A stretch of 64,000 nucleotides of DNA from Glaciecola sp964621345 (GTDB lineage: Bacteria > Pseudomonadota > Gammaproteobacteria > Enterobacterales > Alteromonadaceae): assembly GCA_964621345.1 (NCBI GenBank), contig CAZUON010000011.1, positions 1-64,000 on the forward strand, read 5' to 3'. Shown here piece after piece: positions 54,854 through 64,000 of the stretch. Positions within the stretch are counted from its first letter, which is position 1. Each line of letters begins with the position of its first letter. The position numbers and the translations under genes are program-made. A model generated the notes under the pieces. The model searched no databases, had not been told where the DNA came from, and saw only the letters and a program-made list of their open reading frames with translations.

Positions 54854-55990
54854 ATGACTGATTTTTATCGTTCTGATATCCCCTCGCCATGCTACGTGTG
54901 CGATGAAGCAAAGCTTGAGCAAAACTTAAAGCTTATGCAGCACGTGCAAACCAAGGCCGGGGTTGACATCATTCTCGCACTAAAAGGCTACTCAATGTGG
55001 TCTACCTTTGGGCTAGTAAAACAGTATTTAAAAGGGGCGACTTCCAGTGGTGTATGGGAAGCGCGCTTGGCTAGAGAAGAAATGGGCGGCGATGTACACG
55101 TATTTTCACCGGCTTATAAACAAAAGGATATGGATGAATTGCTTGGGCTGGTGAACCATATTTCGTTTAATAGCGTGCGTCAGTGGCAGCAGTTTAAATC
55201 ACAAGTAGTGGCGGCTGACGTGTCACCGGGCTTGCGTATTAATCCTGAAAACCAAGAAGCCGATACTCCGCTATACGATCCATGTGCACCGGGTTCACGC
55301 TTAGGCATATTGGCAAAAGATATCGAAAACGTCGATTTGAGTGGCATAGAGGGATTTCATTGCCATAACCTCTGTGAATGTGACTCCTATGCGGCAATGC
55401 GTACCTTAGAGGCGATTGAGGCTAAATTTGGCCAATATCTACCTAAGCTAAAGTGGCTTAACTTAGGTGGTGGGCATTTAATGACCCGAAGCGACTATGA
55501 TGTTGAGCACCTAATTAGCACCTTGCGTGCTTTTAAAGCCAAATACCCTAACTTACACATTGTGTTAGAGCCAGGCTCAGCCGTTGCATGGCAGTGCGGG
55601 CCTTTGGTATGTGAGGTGGTTGATATAGTAGAAAATCAAGGCAATATTGCTATTTTAGACATATCGGCAACCGGTCATATGCCCGACGTACTCGAAATGC
55701 CCTATCGCCCAAGCATTACAGGCGCAGGCTTAGCTAACGAAAAGGCTTATACCTACAAGTTTGGTGGCAACTCCTGTTTAGCGGGTGATGTCATAGACGA
55801 ATATAGCTTTGATAAACCATTACAAGCGGGTGACAGGCTAATTTTTGAAGATATGTTGCACTACACCATGGTAAAAACTACTTTCTTTAATGGCGTTCAG
55901 CATCCTGCTATTGCGGTTTTGCGTAAAAACGGTGAGCTTGATGTGGTGCGTGAGTTTGGGTATGAGGATTTTAAAGGACGTCTGTCTTAA
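54854..55990 (+). CDS. nspC: Carboxynorspermidine decarboxylase
   Basis: Fold-III PLP decarboxylase of 378 residues, last step to norspermidine or spermidine. It begins with DIPSPCYVCDEAKLEQNL, has the PLP lysine K44 in ILALKGYSMWS, and the blocks GFHCHNLCE, LNLGGGHLMTR, LEPGSAVAWQCG and GNSCLAGDVIDEYSF. It is coupled to the synthase gene. Polyamines of this route influence biofilm in Vibrio; that role here is inference. Confidence 0.95.
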   Translation: MTDFYRSDIPSPCYVCDEAKLEQNLKLMQHVQTKAGVDIILALKGYSMWSTFGLVKQYLKGATSSGVWEARLAREEMGGDVHVFSPAYKQKDMDELLGLVNHISFNSVRQWQQFKSQVVAADVSPGLRINPENQEADTPLYDPCAPGSRLGILAKDIENVDLSGIEGFHCHNLCECDSYAAMRTLEAIEAKFGQYLPKLKWLNLGGGHLMTRSDYDVEHLISTLRAFKAKYPNLHIVLEPGSAVAWQCGPLVCEVVDIVENQGNIAILDISATGHMPDVLEMPYRPSITGAGLANEKAYTYKFGGNSCLAGDVIDEYSFDKPLQAGDRLIFEDMLHYTMVKTTFFNGVQHPAIAVLRKNGELDVVREFGYEDFKGRLS

Positions 55991-56046
55991 ATTTGCGAGG
56001 CTAGAGAAGATAGGTGGATTAGCTAGCTGATTAACCAAAAAAACCA

Positions 56047-56104
56047 CTTAAAAAAAGCCGAAACATCAAACATAAAGCATGCTTGATGTTTCGGTATTGT
56101 TTTT
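56047..56104. terminator. Bidirectional terminator nspC / TonB receptor
   Basis: CCGAAACATCAA (56058-56069) pairs with TTGATGTTTCGG (56083-56094), 12 bp, with a GCATGC inside the loop. An A-run (56049-56056) and TATTGTTTTT on the other side allow stopping from both converging genes. Confidence 0.85.
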
Positions 56105-56111
56105 CATTAGA

Positions 56112-59100
56112 CTACATTGTGTAAGTTACCCCTAAGAACACAGTGCGCCCACGAGGGCCAACAGGCCAAGCACGTTGCGTCGAGAAGGGCTCTTCGTCTG
56201 CAATATTATTCACGCCACCATAAACAGTGAATGAGTCATCAATCTCATAACTGGCGTTAATATCAAAGATATAAGTCTCACCAAAGAAGCCATTGTCACC
56301 GTAAAGCGCTTGATTGCCGTTTAAGCCAAGCACAAGCTCAATTTCATCTACCGCTTGTCTGCTCTGATAAGTTGTTTGCAATGCAACTGCAAGAGGACCG
56401 CGCTCCCAACTCAATTCAAGGTTACCGGACGTTTCTGGTGTCTGTACTTCTTCAATTTCAGGGTTAACTTCGGTTAAATCAAGTGGGTTAAAAAAGTTAT
56501 CAAGTGACTTTTGATGTGAACCAACAAGTCGTGCACCAAAGGTATTCTCACCTACATCAAAGCTATAGTTGATTGAGAAGTCATAACCTTCGGCCTCTTG
56601 ACGTGCAAAGTTAATTTGACCAGTATCAAGACCATTTAAACCGCCATCGGAGCGTCGACTAAACTGATCACAAAATGGCACATCTGGAAAATTTGCTGAG
56701 TTTAAGCAGCCAGACAAAATGTCGCTAGAACCAACGGCCGAAATCGCATCATCAATCTGCACATCCCAATAATCGAGTGTGAAAGTTAAGTTTTCGACAA
56801 AGCTTGGGCTGTACACAAAACCAAGTGTTATCGTTTCAGCAGTTTCAACCTCTAGCTCTGGATTGCCGCCCGATGTACCAGCGAATCTTGCTGTAAGCGG
56901 GTTCACCCATACGTAGTTTCCGTCGGCATCAAGAATGTCGGCTTGTGGAACGCCAGCAGCTTGCAATTGTGCTACGCAGTTTGCTTGTAAAAACTGAGTA
57001 CCATTATCCACATCGGCACATGGATCTTCAGTTTGGTTGACGAATATAGGCAATCTAGGGTCAAATAATTCTGAGATATTCGGTGCTCTTACCGCCTCTG
57101 AAATTGTACCTCTGAAATTGAGTTCTTCAATCGGGCTGTAAGAAAAACCAAGTTTCCACGTTGTTGCGTTTCCTACCGTCGAATAATCTGCCACTCGTAT
57201 AGCACCATCTAAGGTAAATTCGTAAGCGTATTCGCGGTCAAGAAATATAGGTAAGCGAACCTCAACAAAGGTATCGACCACGTCATATTCCCCTGCCGTG
57301 TCGAAGCGCTGAACATTATCACCCTCTACGAAAGAGAATAAGAATGGGTCAATGGTGTTAACATTCACACCCGCAGTAAAAGAAGTGCCTTCGGGCAAAA
57401 TACCTAAGGTTAAGGAGTCTTCGCGGTTATCACTAGACTCTTCTCTGTACTCTATTCCAGTCGCGTAGCCAATTGGTCCGTCCAATACACTTTCTAAGAC
57501 CTCAAATTCACCACTTGCAATCAAAGATACAACGGTTTGCTTAATGGTGAGTTCTTCGGTCAAGTCAGCAGTCACGAAATTCTGCGCTGCCTCACTAGCA
57601 GAGTAAGTACCAAAGGGGTTAAGCGGTGCACACTGGCCATCACCTGGTGTGAAACTATAGTATCTATCGCTCGAAAAACCTCCGTCTGCAAAACCTGCGC
57701 CGGCCGTAAAATAATCAATTTCATAGGCCGCAGATGAGTCTAAATCAGAGCGACACACTATGCTGCCGTCGGGCGCAGTTGTTGCATCAATAGCTGCGAA
57801 TACTCTATCTAAATAAGGCGCAGTACTTTCAGTGGTATTCTTAAATTGGCCATGATTGATTGAGAATTCCAATAACAGTGAATCATTTACATACCATTCA
57901 GCACCAACCACAAAACGTTGAGTCTCACGCGTATAGGTAGTTGGGTTGTTCTCACTCCAATCTAATGGATCTTGCGTGAGTAATAAGCCACCGGTTTGAT
58001 CCACCACGGGTAATAACTCTGTTGGGATGAACGGGTTGTCTGGTTGAATAAATAAAGTGTCATAGAAGTAATCATCTTCTACAAAACTTTCTGACTCCGC
58101 TCGAACGTATTTTGCTTCAAAAAATGTCACTAAGTCATCGGTAATTTCATACTGACCGTTGATGTTAAACACCATTTTGTCGGTAGATGGGAACAAGGTA
58201 TCACGGTTAAAGTTTAGACGGCCGCCGTCGCCACCAATACCCCATAAACTGTTTAGAATCGTTCCATCTTGGTTAACTCGAACAGAACCGTCTGGATTTG
58301 TTAACCAACAACCGGCCAAAAATCCGGTTCTGCCGCCTTCAGACTCTTGGCAGTCGGCAATGCCGTTTTGGTTAATATCGACATAGGTTGTATCCCTGCC
58401 ACCAAACCCTGGCGCGATAGATCCCTCTTGAGACGTCAGCCAAAACCTTGCGTCGTCGATGACCGCACGAGGAGGAGCGCCGGGGCTCGTATCTGGGTTT
58501 GCTCTAGGGCCAATTGCCGAAATACCATTGTCGGCAGCCCAATCACGCTCGCCTATGCGCAAGCTCTCCTCTCTTTCCAAGGTCGCGGTAAACACAATGT
58601 TACCTTTGTCGTCGTCAAAGTTTTGCCCAAAAACAATATCGAGACCATAAGTTTCGCCGCCGCTATCAAGAGGCTTACCAGTTTGCGCATCAATCTGCAG
58701 ACCTTCAAAATCGTCTTTTAATATAAAGTTAACTACTCCTGAAACCGCATCAGCGCCATATACGGCAGATGCACCACCGGTCGTTACTTCTACTCGGTCA
58801 ACTAAAGCCCGCGGAATAGTGCCTACATCTACCGCTTGACTACCTCTGAAACCGGCAACGTGTCGTCTACCATTTACTAGAGTAAGAGTTCTATCTTCGC
58901 CTAAACCTCTTAAGTTTAGAGCATTCGCCCCGGTCACGGAGTTTTCAGCAGTAAGTGAAGAAACCAATGCAGGTATATCATTTACAATATCGGCAAGGTT
59001 AAGCTCGCCTGACTTTCTGATATCGTCTTGGTCAATAGATTGAAGTGGGACCGAAGACGTCACATTTGGATCTGACGCTATTCGTGAGCCCGTTACTCTG

Positions 59101-59231
59101 ATTTTTTCAACAGACTCGTCTGTTGCATTTGATTGCGCTGATGCAAAACCTGGCGCAGTGAGCCCTAGTGCTGCAGCTATGCATACCGAAACGGTAGATT
59201 TTTTAATTGTATGCCCGCGTGTGTGTTTCAT
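56112..59231 (-). CDS. TonB-dependent receptor (outer-membrane)
   Basis: Receptor of 1039 residues. A signal peptide covers about 1-33 (ending FASAQ), then VEKIRVTGSRIASDPN, the conserved opening of this receptor class, a plug domain (LNLRGLGEDRTLTLVNGRRHV near 105-125; VDRVEVTTGGASAVYGADAVSGVVNFIL near 143-170) and a 22-strand barrel ending in GRTVFLGVTYTM with a terminal aromatic region. GAGG precedes the ATG. The substrate is not visible; such long receptors in Alteromonadales often serve glycans, peptides or polyketides. It lies downstream of the TPR-sulfotransferase on the same strand, 258 bases away. Confidence 0.93.
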   Translation of the reverse strand: MKHTRGHTIKKSTVSVCIAAALGLTAPGFASAQSNATDESVEKIRVTGSRIASDPNVTSSVPLQSIDQDDIRKSGELNLADIVNDIPALVSSLTAENSVTGANALNLRGLGEDRTLTLVNGRRHVAGFRGSQAVDVGTIPRALVDRVEVTTGGASAVYGADAVSGVVNFILKDDFEGLQIDAQTGKPLDSGGETYGLDIVFGQNFDDDKGNIVFTATLEREESLRIGERDWAADNGISAIGPRANPDTSPGAPPRAVIDDARFWLTSQEGSIAPGFGGRDTTYVDINQNGIADCQESEGGRTGFLAGCWLTNPDGSVRVNQDGTILNSLWGIGGDGGRLNFNRDTLFPSTDKMVFNINGQYEITDDLVTFFEAKYVRAESESFVEDDYFYDTLFIQPDNPFIPTELLPVVDQTGGLLLTQDPLDWSENNPTTYTRETQRFVVGAEWYVNDSLLLEFSINHGQFKNTTESTAPYLDRVFAAIDATTAPDGSIVCRSDLDSSAAYEIDYFTAGAGFADGGFSSDRYYSFTPGDGQCAPLNPFGTYSASEAAQNFVTADLTEELTIKQTVVSLIASGEFEVLESVLDGPIGYATGIEYREESSDNREDSLTLGILPEGTSFTAGVNVNTIDPFLFSFVEGDNVQRFDTAGEYDVVDTFVEVRLPIFLDREYAYEFTLDGAIRVADYSTVGNATTWKLGFSYSPIEELNFRGTISEAVRAPNISELFDPRLPIFVNQTEDPCADVDNGTQFLQANCVAQLQAAGVPQADILDADGNYVWVNPLTARFAGTSGGNPELEVETAETITLGFVYSPSFVENLTFTLDYWDVQIDDAISAVGSSDILSGCLNSANFPDVPFCDQFSRRSDGGLNGLDTGQINFARQEAEGYDFSINYSFDVGENTFGARLVGSHQKSLDNFFNPLDLTEVNPEIEEVQTPETSGNLELSWERGPLAVALQTTYQSRQAVDEIELVLGLNGNQALYGDNGFFGETYIFDINASYEIDDSFTVYGGVNNIADEEPFSTQRAWPVGPRGRTVFLGVTYTM

Positions 59232-59489
59232 GTTTACCTCGAGTGTCGACTATTTTATGTAAATGCGTTAACTATTATTATTTTGTTGCTGCACCCCTTC
59301 CATGAGCATACTTTGTGCCATCCGCCCAACGGCAAGCTTTATGTACAACTTTACACACTTTATCCAATAATCTTCCCTTTTGCGACCCCTATTTGTGCAT
59401 GAGCGCACCACGGCGGTGCATCTTCACATAAACACAGAATGTACATTTTAGCCTTAATCAGCTTCGCTATTGCCCCGTTGTTTAAGTGT
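59232..59489. other. Intergenic region TonB receptor / sulfotransferase
   Basis: 258 bases that must hold the promoter of the receptor. AT-rich; no gene or clear hairpin with T-run seen, so the sulfotransferase transcript might run on into the receptor. Confidence 0.4.
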
Positions 59490-61325
59490 CTAATTCGCGT
59501 CGATATATTTTCTATTACTGTTAAGAACGTCGGCGGAAAGGCTATTTTTAAGGGTTTCCATTGCTTTTCCTGCATGGTGCCATACACCTATACCTTTAGT
59601 ATTAATAGCTTGACGAACTTGCTCACTGCTCGCTGTATGCACCACTCTAGTATTGCGATGAAAGTTCAAACAAGCTGCTTCAAACTCAAGACCAATGTGC
59701 GTTAACGTGCGTCTGATATGTAGTTCAGGAGATTGAATCAATTCCTCATATTGCATTTGTAATACTTTATTAGGTAAGACCTGCTGCCAATGATTCATAA
59801 GATCAATATAAGCATTATAAAAAGCACCAATATTGCTAAGCTTATAGCTAAAATCAACGCCCGAAGGAAAATACTGTTTATACAGACTAAAACCACAGTC
59901 TAGAGGATTTCGGCGAACATCTATAATGATCGCTTTAGGCAAAATTTTATGAATAAGACCAATATGCCTGAAGTTGAAAGGGAGTTTGTCGATAAAAAAT
60001 GACTTATGCTCATGTCTAAACAACCTGCCTTTGTTTAAGTAAGACTCACCAAGTTGCTCTAAATCATCAACCGACAGTTTTGCTATTGCGCTGAATAAAT
60101 CTTTATTGAACTTACGGACGCATAATGCATGTGCTTCTTTCTCAATACATGCCATGGTGGGCTGTTCAATTGTCCCTTGTATTTTTGAGTGGCTCGCCAA
60201 CATTTGCTCTACGAGAGTAGAGCCCGAGCGAGGGAGGCCAACAATAAATATGGGCGTAATAGTTTGCTTCGCAGCACTTGCTTGGATAGCCAAGTGTTCT
60301 TTTGAGAAAGATTGAATACGTTTTTTAAATTCTTGTTCTATTTGATGCGGGCTAAACCTGTCGTTGTTACGCTGTGCATTAGCGTCGTTATAAAGTCGCA
60401 TGGCGACATCCCACTTACCCGTCGACTCATAGGCTTTAGCTAGCGCGAATGTGGCTACACACTTTGTTTGCGCCGATGCATTATTTGCCTCGATTATACG
60501 CGAGATTAGGCTTTTATCGTGATCTGAAAACTCATAATTTTTCATATCGGCAAGCGCCCACCAAGCGTCAGAATTACTAGCATTAGCTTTGATACTATTA
60601 CGAAATGCTGTAATTGCTTGTTGACGCTCGCCCACTATACGCAACGTTTGCCCACGCACTAACTCAACTTGGCTTAGCATCAAAGTGTTACCCTTGCTCG
60701 CTATTTTTGCTCGCTCGCAAAGGTTTAACAAATCCTTATGCTGCCCGAGTCTCAATAGAAGATTGATGAGTAACCATAACGATTGAAATGAGTCGTCTAT
60801 TTCGGCTAAAGCTCGGGCGCTAGTAATGGCGCTTTCAAAGTACCCTGCAGAGTCTTGAATTGCGCTCAACATTTGTCGAAGATGAGTATTCGCAGGTGAA
60901 TGCGTTAGCCCATCTTGTAAAATAGCAATGCTTTGGTCGGCCTGATTGCTAACAGAAGCTATATGCGCCAAAGTAAAGATTGCTCTAGGGTGACCTGGCA
61001 CTTTAATAAGCATTGCCGTGGCACGCTTTTTAGCTTCAATTAACGCATTATTTTGTATACTTACCTGTATCGCCTGAAAGTCGGCATGCAAAGGGTCAAA
61101 CTGCTCCGCATGCTTCACTAGCTTAACGGCTTCTTTTACACTTCCAACATCAAATAAGCACTTGCTCAGCAATAACCATGCTTGGTAAACAGTCGGCTCT
61201 TTTGCCAATCCATCTTTCAACACATCGATAGCTTGGGTTGCATCGCCTTTTGATAAACACTGTATAGCTTGATAAAGAAATGAATCGGGGGGCAAACTTT
61301 GCATGGATGTATATAACAGGTGCAT
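59490..61325 (-). CDS. TPR-repeat sulfotransferase family protein
   Basis: Protein of 611 residues in two parts. Residues about 13-345 are tetratricopeptide-like helix pairs (AIQCLSKGDATQAIDVLKDGL; HPRAIFTLAHIASVSNQADQSIAIL; SDAWWALADM). Residues about 355-600 form a PAPS-dependent sulfotransferase domain: the 5'-phosphosulfate loop FIVGLPRSGSTLVEQML around 360-376 and the 3'-phosphate motif IDVRRNPLDCGFSLYKQYF around 468-486. No signal peptide, so it acts in the cytoplasm. It is flanked by TonB-dependent receptors on both sides on the same strand. Acceptor unknown; TPR part could bind a protein or peptide substrate. Start at 61325 or 61304, neither with a good ribosome site. Confidence 0.88.
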   Translation of the reverse strand: MHLLYTSMQSLPPDSFLYQAIQCLSKGDATQAIDVLKDGLAKEPTVYQAWLLLSKCLFDVGSVKEAVKLVKHAEQFDPLHADFQAIQVSIQNNALIEAKKRATAMLIKVPGHPRAIFTLAHIASVSNQADQSIAILQDGLTHSPANTHLRQMLSAIQDSAGYFESAITSARALAEIDDSFQSLWLLINLLLRLGQHKDLLNLCERAKIASKGNTLMLSQVELVRGQTLRIVGERQQAITAFRNSIKANASNSDAWWALADMKNYEFSDHDKSLISRIIEANNASAQTKCVATFALAKAYESTGKWDVAMRLYNDANAQRNNDRFSPHQIEQEFKKRIQSFSKEHLAIQASAAKQTITPIFIVGLPRSGSTLVEQMLASHSKIQGTIEQPTMACIEKEAHALCVRKFNKDLFSAIAKLSVDDLEQLGESYLNKGRLFRHEHKSFFIDKLPFNFRHIGLIHKILPKAIIIDVRRNPLDCGFSLYKQYFPSGVDFSYKLSNIGAFYNAYIDLMNHWQQVLPNKVLQMQYEELIQSPELHIRRTLTHIGLEFEAACLNFHRNTRVVHTASSEQVRQAINTKGIGVWHHAGKAMETLKNSLSADVLNSNRKYIDAN

Positions 61326-61467
61326 TGCTGATAAGTTTTTTCGAGGCTAACAGCTCTATGTTTTTCAAGCAAGGCAAATAGTGTCGCAATGCCCGCCGAT
61401 ATCTAACGCTTTCTCTCATCAATAGCGCCTGCGTCGAAATAACTAACTTTTCGAGTGTTTTTGCCAA

Positions 61468-61506
61468 TAAAAAACCCGGCAACTTAAGTTACCGGGTTTT
61501 TATTTA
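61468..61506 (-). terminator. Terminator after the Oar-like receptor
   Basis: AAAAACCCGG (61470-61479) and CCGGGTTTTT (61492-61501) with an inner AACTTAAGTT palindrome form a strong stem; on the minus strand TTTTTTATT follows. It ends the receptor gene read from the right edge and separates it from the sulfotransferase. Confidence 0.82.
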
Positions 61507-61540
61507 TTGCTATCTACTTAGCCTAAATTGCTATTAGCTA

Positions 61541-64000
61541 TTAGAACTTATAGCTAACACCTACACGGATTTCCCATAAAGATGGAGCGCGTGCTAAGTT
61601 TTGCGTAGGTTCGCTGAAGTTGCTGTAAACGTATTGATTGTTATCATTTAAATCAACATCAATAACTTCGTTACCAACAAAGTCGCCTTGACGGTAGTCA
61701 CCCCAATCGTCGTTTAACAAGTTTGTTAAGTTTTCGATTACGATAAATGCCTGCGCTTTGTGGTCATCCATAAAGCCCGGTAATTCTTGTGAAATGCGCA
61801 TATCGGTTTTGAACCACCAATCTGCATTTTGAGAATTACGATCAGCAATTTGACCACGTGCTAAGCCTTCTGAGTCTACCCATGCGTTAAATGCAGCCTC
61901 AGTTTCAGGGCTATCAAACACAACATTTGAGTCGTTATTCTCAGGCACATAAATCAACTGACGACCTTGAGCGCTGTCGAAAGTACCAAAACCAAAGGCA
62001 GATGAGTCCCCACCGTAGGTATACGAGTAGGTTTCGCCATCGCTTGCTGTAGCAAACAAGTTAATACGAGTCTCGTAACCGTCAATGAATTCTTGACCAT
62101 AGCCTAAGGTAAAGGTGAAGCGATGCGGAATTTCATAATCAGAAGTCGCTGCGCGTGGGTTAATTGGGTCTTGAGTTGCAAAGTTTACGTAGTTAGAAAA
62201 CGCAACTGAACTGGTCATTGGGTTAGCATCTTTTGCATCTACAAAGGCATAACCTAGTGTTGCATCAAAGCCATTATCCCAATCTTTAGTAACACTTAAT
62301 GACAATACAGTAGACTGACCATCACCACGTTCAACGTTACCTAGAACAAAATCACTACCCGTTCTACGACCAGAATCAACCAAACCATACACGATACGAC
62401 CATCTGGGTAAGTGGTCGCGCCAACGTCGGTTAAGTTTGCATCACGATATATTGCAGAATCTTGCTTGTCAGTAAAGATGAAATCAGCAGATATGATGTA
62501 ATCATTTGGCGTAGCGTAAGTTAGGCCAAGTGTGTATTTCCACTCAGACGGCGCTTCAAAGTCTGGGTCAGTTGCCACTGTGTTACCGTCACCATTGGTA
62601 GTGCTGGTATTTGCAACTTCGTCAAACAACTCTTGCGGTACGTCATAAATTGGACGACCTTCGCCAGTTAGCTGCAGACCAAATAAATCAACTGGGTTAC
62701 CTCTAACATAGCTCGCTAAATCGCTCTCACGTACACCAATGTTTGTAATTCCATCGTTTGAATAAGCATTAGAAATCCATACGTTCGGGTTACCACCAGA
62801 GTACAAGCCAATACCACCGCGCACTTCTAAGTTATCGGTCACGGTGTAGTTAAAGCCTACGCGAGGCTGAAGCAAGCTAATGCCATCTACTGTGCCGTTG
62901 TTTGCATAACCATAACGGTTTTGGAAGTTATTGTTTAAACGAGGAGTATCGTCAGTGCTGTACTCGTCATAACGAAGACCTACTTTTACTTGTAAATCGT
63001 CAGTTAAGTAGAACTCGTCCATTACGTAAAAAGTATTTACTTCATATGCGAAAGATGCAGCAGCGTCAGCTGGATCGTTTGAACCGGCTGAGTTGTTGTA
63101 GTAAATACGGTCAACTAAGCCTTGTTCGAATTCTGCGATGCTACCAAAACGGTACTCACCAACGGTGTGTTGCATAAACAAGTTAAATACATCTAGCTTC
63201 TCATATTCATAACCTGCGGTAATGATATGGTCGTCTAGATAATAAGTACCCGCTAATTTAAGTGCAGTTCTGTCCCAGTTCAGGTCATTTGATTGACGTG
63301 AATCATCTGGACCAATATAAACGGTACCGCCACTTGGGGTTCTGATTTGTGCTTCAGCAAAACCAGATGCAGAGTCAAGCGACATTTGACGATTGTCTAA
63401 TTCAGTTTTCTCAATACGTACTTCAGTAGAGAAGTTATCAGACCAATCTGAGTAGACTGAACCGATAATTGATTTAAGTTCAGCGCCACGCTCATAAAAA
63501 TGGTTACCTAAAGATAAACGAGTAGAGCCACCGTCTGATTGACTAATACTGAAACCATCGTTGTAGTTATACGATAAACTTGCACGGTGACCGTCCATGA
63601 TTTCCCAGTCTAACTTAACAAGGATCTTTTCATCTTCGATAGGTGCACTACCAGGTGTACCGCCAACATCGTAGTTGTAAACACTCTGTGCAATTGAAGC
63701 AATTTGAGAAATTTCGTCTTGTGTTACGTTACCCGCGCCAAGTGCGTCGTATGCAAACAATTGCACACCTTCTAATTTTTCGTAAGCACCAAAGAAGAAT
63801 AATTTGTCTTTAATTATTGGGAAGCCAACATTTACGCCGTAACGTTTTTCGGTGTAGTTACCGTTATCTTGCTTAACACCACCTGCTTTGTCGCCGCGTA
63901 ATGAGTCATTGGTGTAATCAAAAAACGCACTACCAGTTACTTCGTTAGTACCAGATTTGGTAACCGCATTGATGTTACACGCAGTAAAACCACCGTATTG
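61541..64000 (-). CDS. Oar-like TonB-dependent receptor, N-terminus beyond window
   Basis: Outer-membrane receptor, at least 819 residues here; the frame is open through the right edge. The visible plug part includes NINAVTKSGTNEVTGSAFFD and YTNDSLRGDK, typical of Oar/carboxypeptidase-like-regulatory TonB receptors, and GVNVGFPIIKDKLFFFGAYEK-like text (shown here only in part) just before the barrel. The barrel ends PSLWEIRVGVSYKF with terminal Phe, as outer-membrane barrels do. Oar-type receptors take part in large-ligand or protease export/uptake in Myxococcus and Pseudoalteromonas; the ligand here is unknown. It precedes the TPR-sulfotransferase but a terminator separates them. Confidence 0.9.
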   Translation of the reverse strand, partial: QYGGFTACNINAVTKSGTNEVTGSAFFDYTNDSLRGDKAGGVKQDNGNYTEKRYGVNVGFPIIKDKLFFFGAYEKLEGVQLFAYDALGAGNVTQDEISQIASIAQSVYNYDVGGTPGSAPIEDEKILVKLDWEIMDGHRASLSYNYNDGFSISQSDGGSTRLSLGNHFYERGAELKSIIGSVYSDWSDNFSTEVRIEKTELDNRQMSLDSASGFAEAQIRTPSGGTVYIGPDDSRQSNDLNWDRTALKLAGTYYLDDHIITAGYEYEKLDVFNLFMQHTVGEYRFGSIAEFEQGLVDRIYYNNSAGSNDPADAAASFAYEVNTFYVMDEFYLTDDLQVKVGLRYDEYSTDDTPRLNNNFQNRYGYANNGTVDGISLLQPRVGFNYTVTDNLEVRGGIGLYSGGNPNVWISNAYSNDGITNIGVRESDLASYVRGNPVDLFGLQLTGEGRPIYDVPQELFDEVANTSTTNGDGNTVATDPDFEAPSEWKYTLGLTYATPNDYIISADFIFTDKQDSAIYRDANLTDVGATTYPDGRIVYGLVDSGRRTGSDFVLGNVERGDGQSTVLSLSVTKDWDNGFDATLGYAFVDAKDANPMTSSVAFSNYVNFATQDPINPRAATSDYEIPHRFTFTLGYGQEFIDGYETRINLFATASDGETYSYTYGGDSSAFGFGTFDSAQGRQLIYVPENNDSNVVFDSPETEAAFNAWVDSEGLARGQIADRNSQNADWWFKTDMRISQELPGFMDDHKAQAFIVIENLTNLLNDDWGDYRQGDFVGNEVIDVDLNDNNQYVYSNFSEPTQNLARAPSLWEIRVGVSYKF

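Noticed and set aside
61541..63766. Receptor gene starting at GTG 63766
   Set aside because: The reading frame stays open upstream through position 64000 with receptor-like sequence, so the GTG is internal and the gene is cut by the window edge.
1..64000. tRNA, rRNA, insertion sequences or prophage
   Set aside because: No cloverleaf-like stretch, rRNA sequence, transposase, integrase or phage structural gene was recognised on either strand by reading; small RNAs cannot be excluded without tools.

Overview
The window looks like a continuous piece of chromosome from a marine gammaproteobacterium of the Alteromonadaceae type (Alteromonas/Glaciecola/Paraglaciecola relatives). I base this on moderately AT-rich DNA, classic gammaproteobacterial gene orders (tkt-epd-pgk-fba divergent from metK; rsmE-gshB-yqgE-ruvX; pilU-pilT divergent from yggS-proC-yggT; thrL-thrABC near yaaA and transaldolase), a PrsK/PrsR PEP-CTERM regulatory pair, very long PstC/PstA permeases and large TonB-dependent receptors. 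No rRNA, tRNA, IS, prophage or CRISPR was found; nearly all of it reads as core genome.

Layout. 0-5 kb: a small helix-rich gene at the left edge, then a minus-strand cluster KASIII-prsK-prsR. 5-13 kb: phosphate block on the minus strand: pstC-pstA-pstB-phoU, then pit with a tightly coupled oxyR-like regulator. 12.8-16.9 kb, plus strand and divergent from pst: a GcvR-like ACT protein, then ppk-ppx for polyphosphate. 17 kb: an isolated PEP-CTERM secreted protein with a -24/-12 (sigma-54) promoter, a plausible target of PrsR. 17.9-23.2 kb: tkt-epd-pgk-fba(class I). 23.4-24.8 kb: metK behind three tandem met boxes. 24.8-27 kb: M48 lipoprotease, MscS channel, small membrane protein. 27.2-30 kb: rsmE, gshB, yqgE, ruvX, DUF2007. 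30.4-32.6 kb: pilU, pilT. 32.7-35.3 kb: yggS, proC, yggT, DUF4426. 35.3-39.5 kb: yaaA, tal, pgi, DUF3545. 39.6-45.3 kb: ung and thrL-thrA-thrB-thrC with attenuator. 45.3-48.5 kb: small membrane ORF, lipoprotein, aceK, REP-like repeats, MAPEG. 48.6-53.5 kb: two-component pair, DUF3833 lipoprotein, chalcone-isomerase-like protein, PLP deaminase/desulfhydrase, an unknown. 53.6-56 kb: carboxynorspermidine synthase and decarboxylase. 56-64 kb: two TonB-dependent receptors (the second open at the right edge) flanking a TPR-sulfotransferase.

How it fits together. Phosphate uptake (high-affinity Pst, low-affinity Pit), its PhoU brake and polyphosphate synthesis/degradation sit side by side. Methionine/threonine metabolism shows two legible controls: MetJ operators at metK and a MetJ-like palindrome on the -35 of the thr promoter, in addition to a Thr/Ile-coded attenuator. 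The most interesting regulatory reading is that PrsK/PrsR, encoded at the left edge with a KASIII enzyme, probably drives the sigma-54 promoter of the PEP-CTERM gene 13 kb away. The least understood unit is the TPR-sulfotransferase between two TonB receptors.
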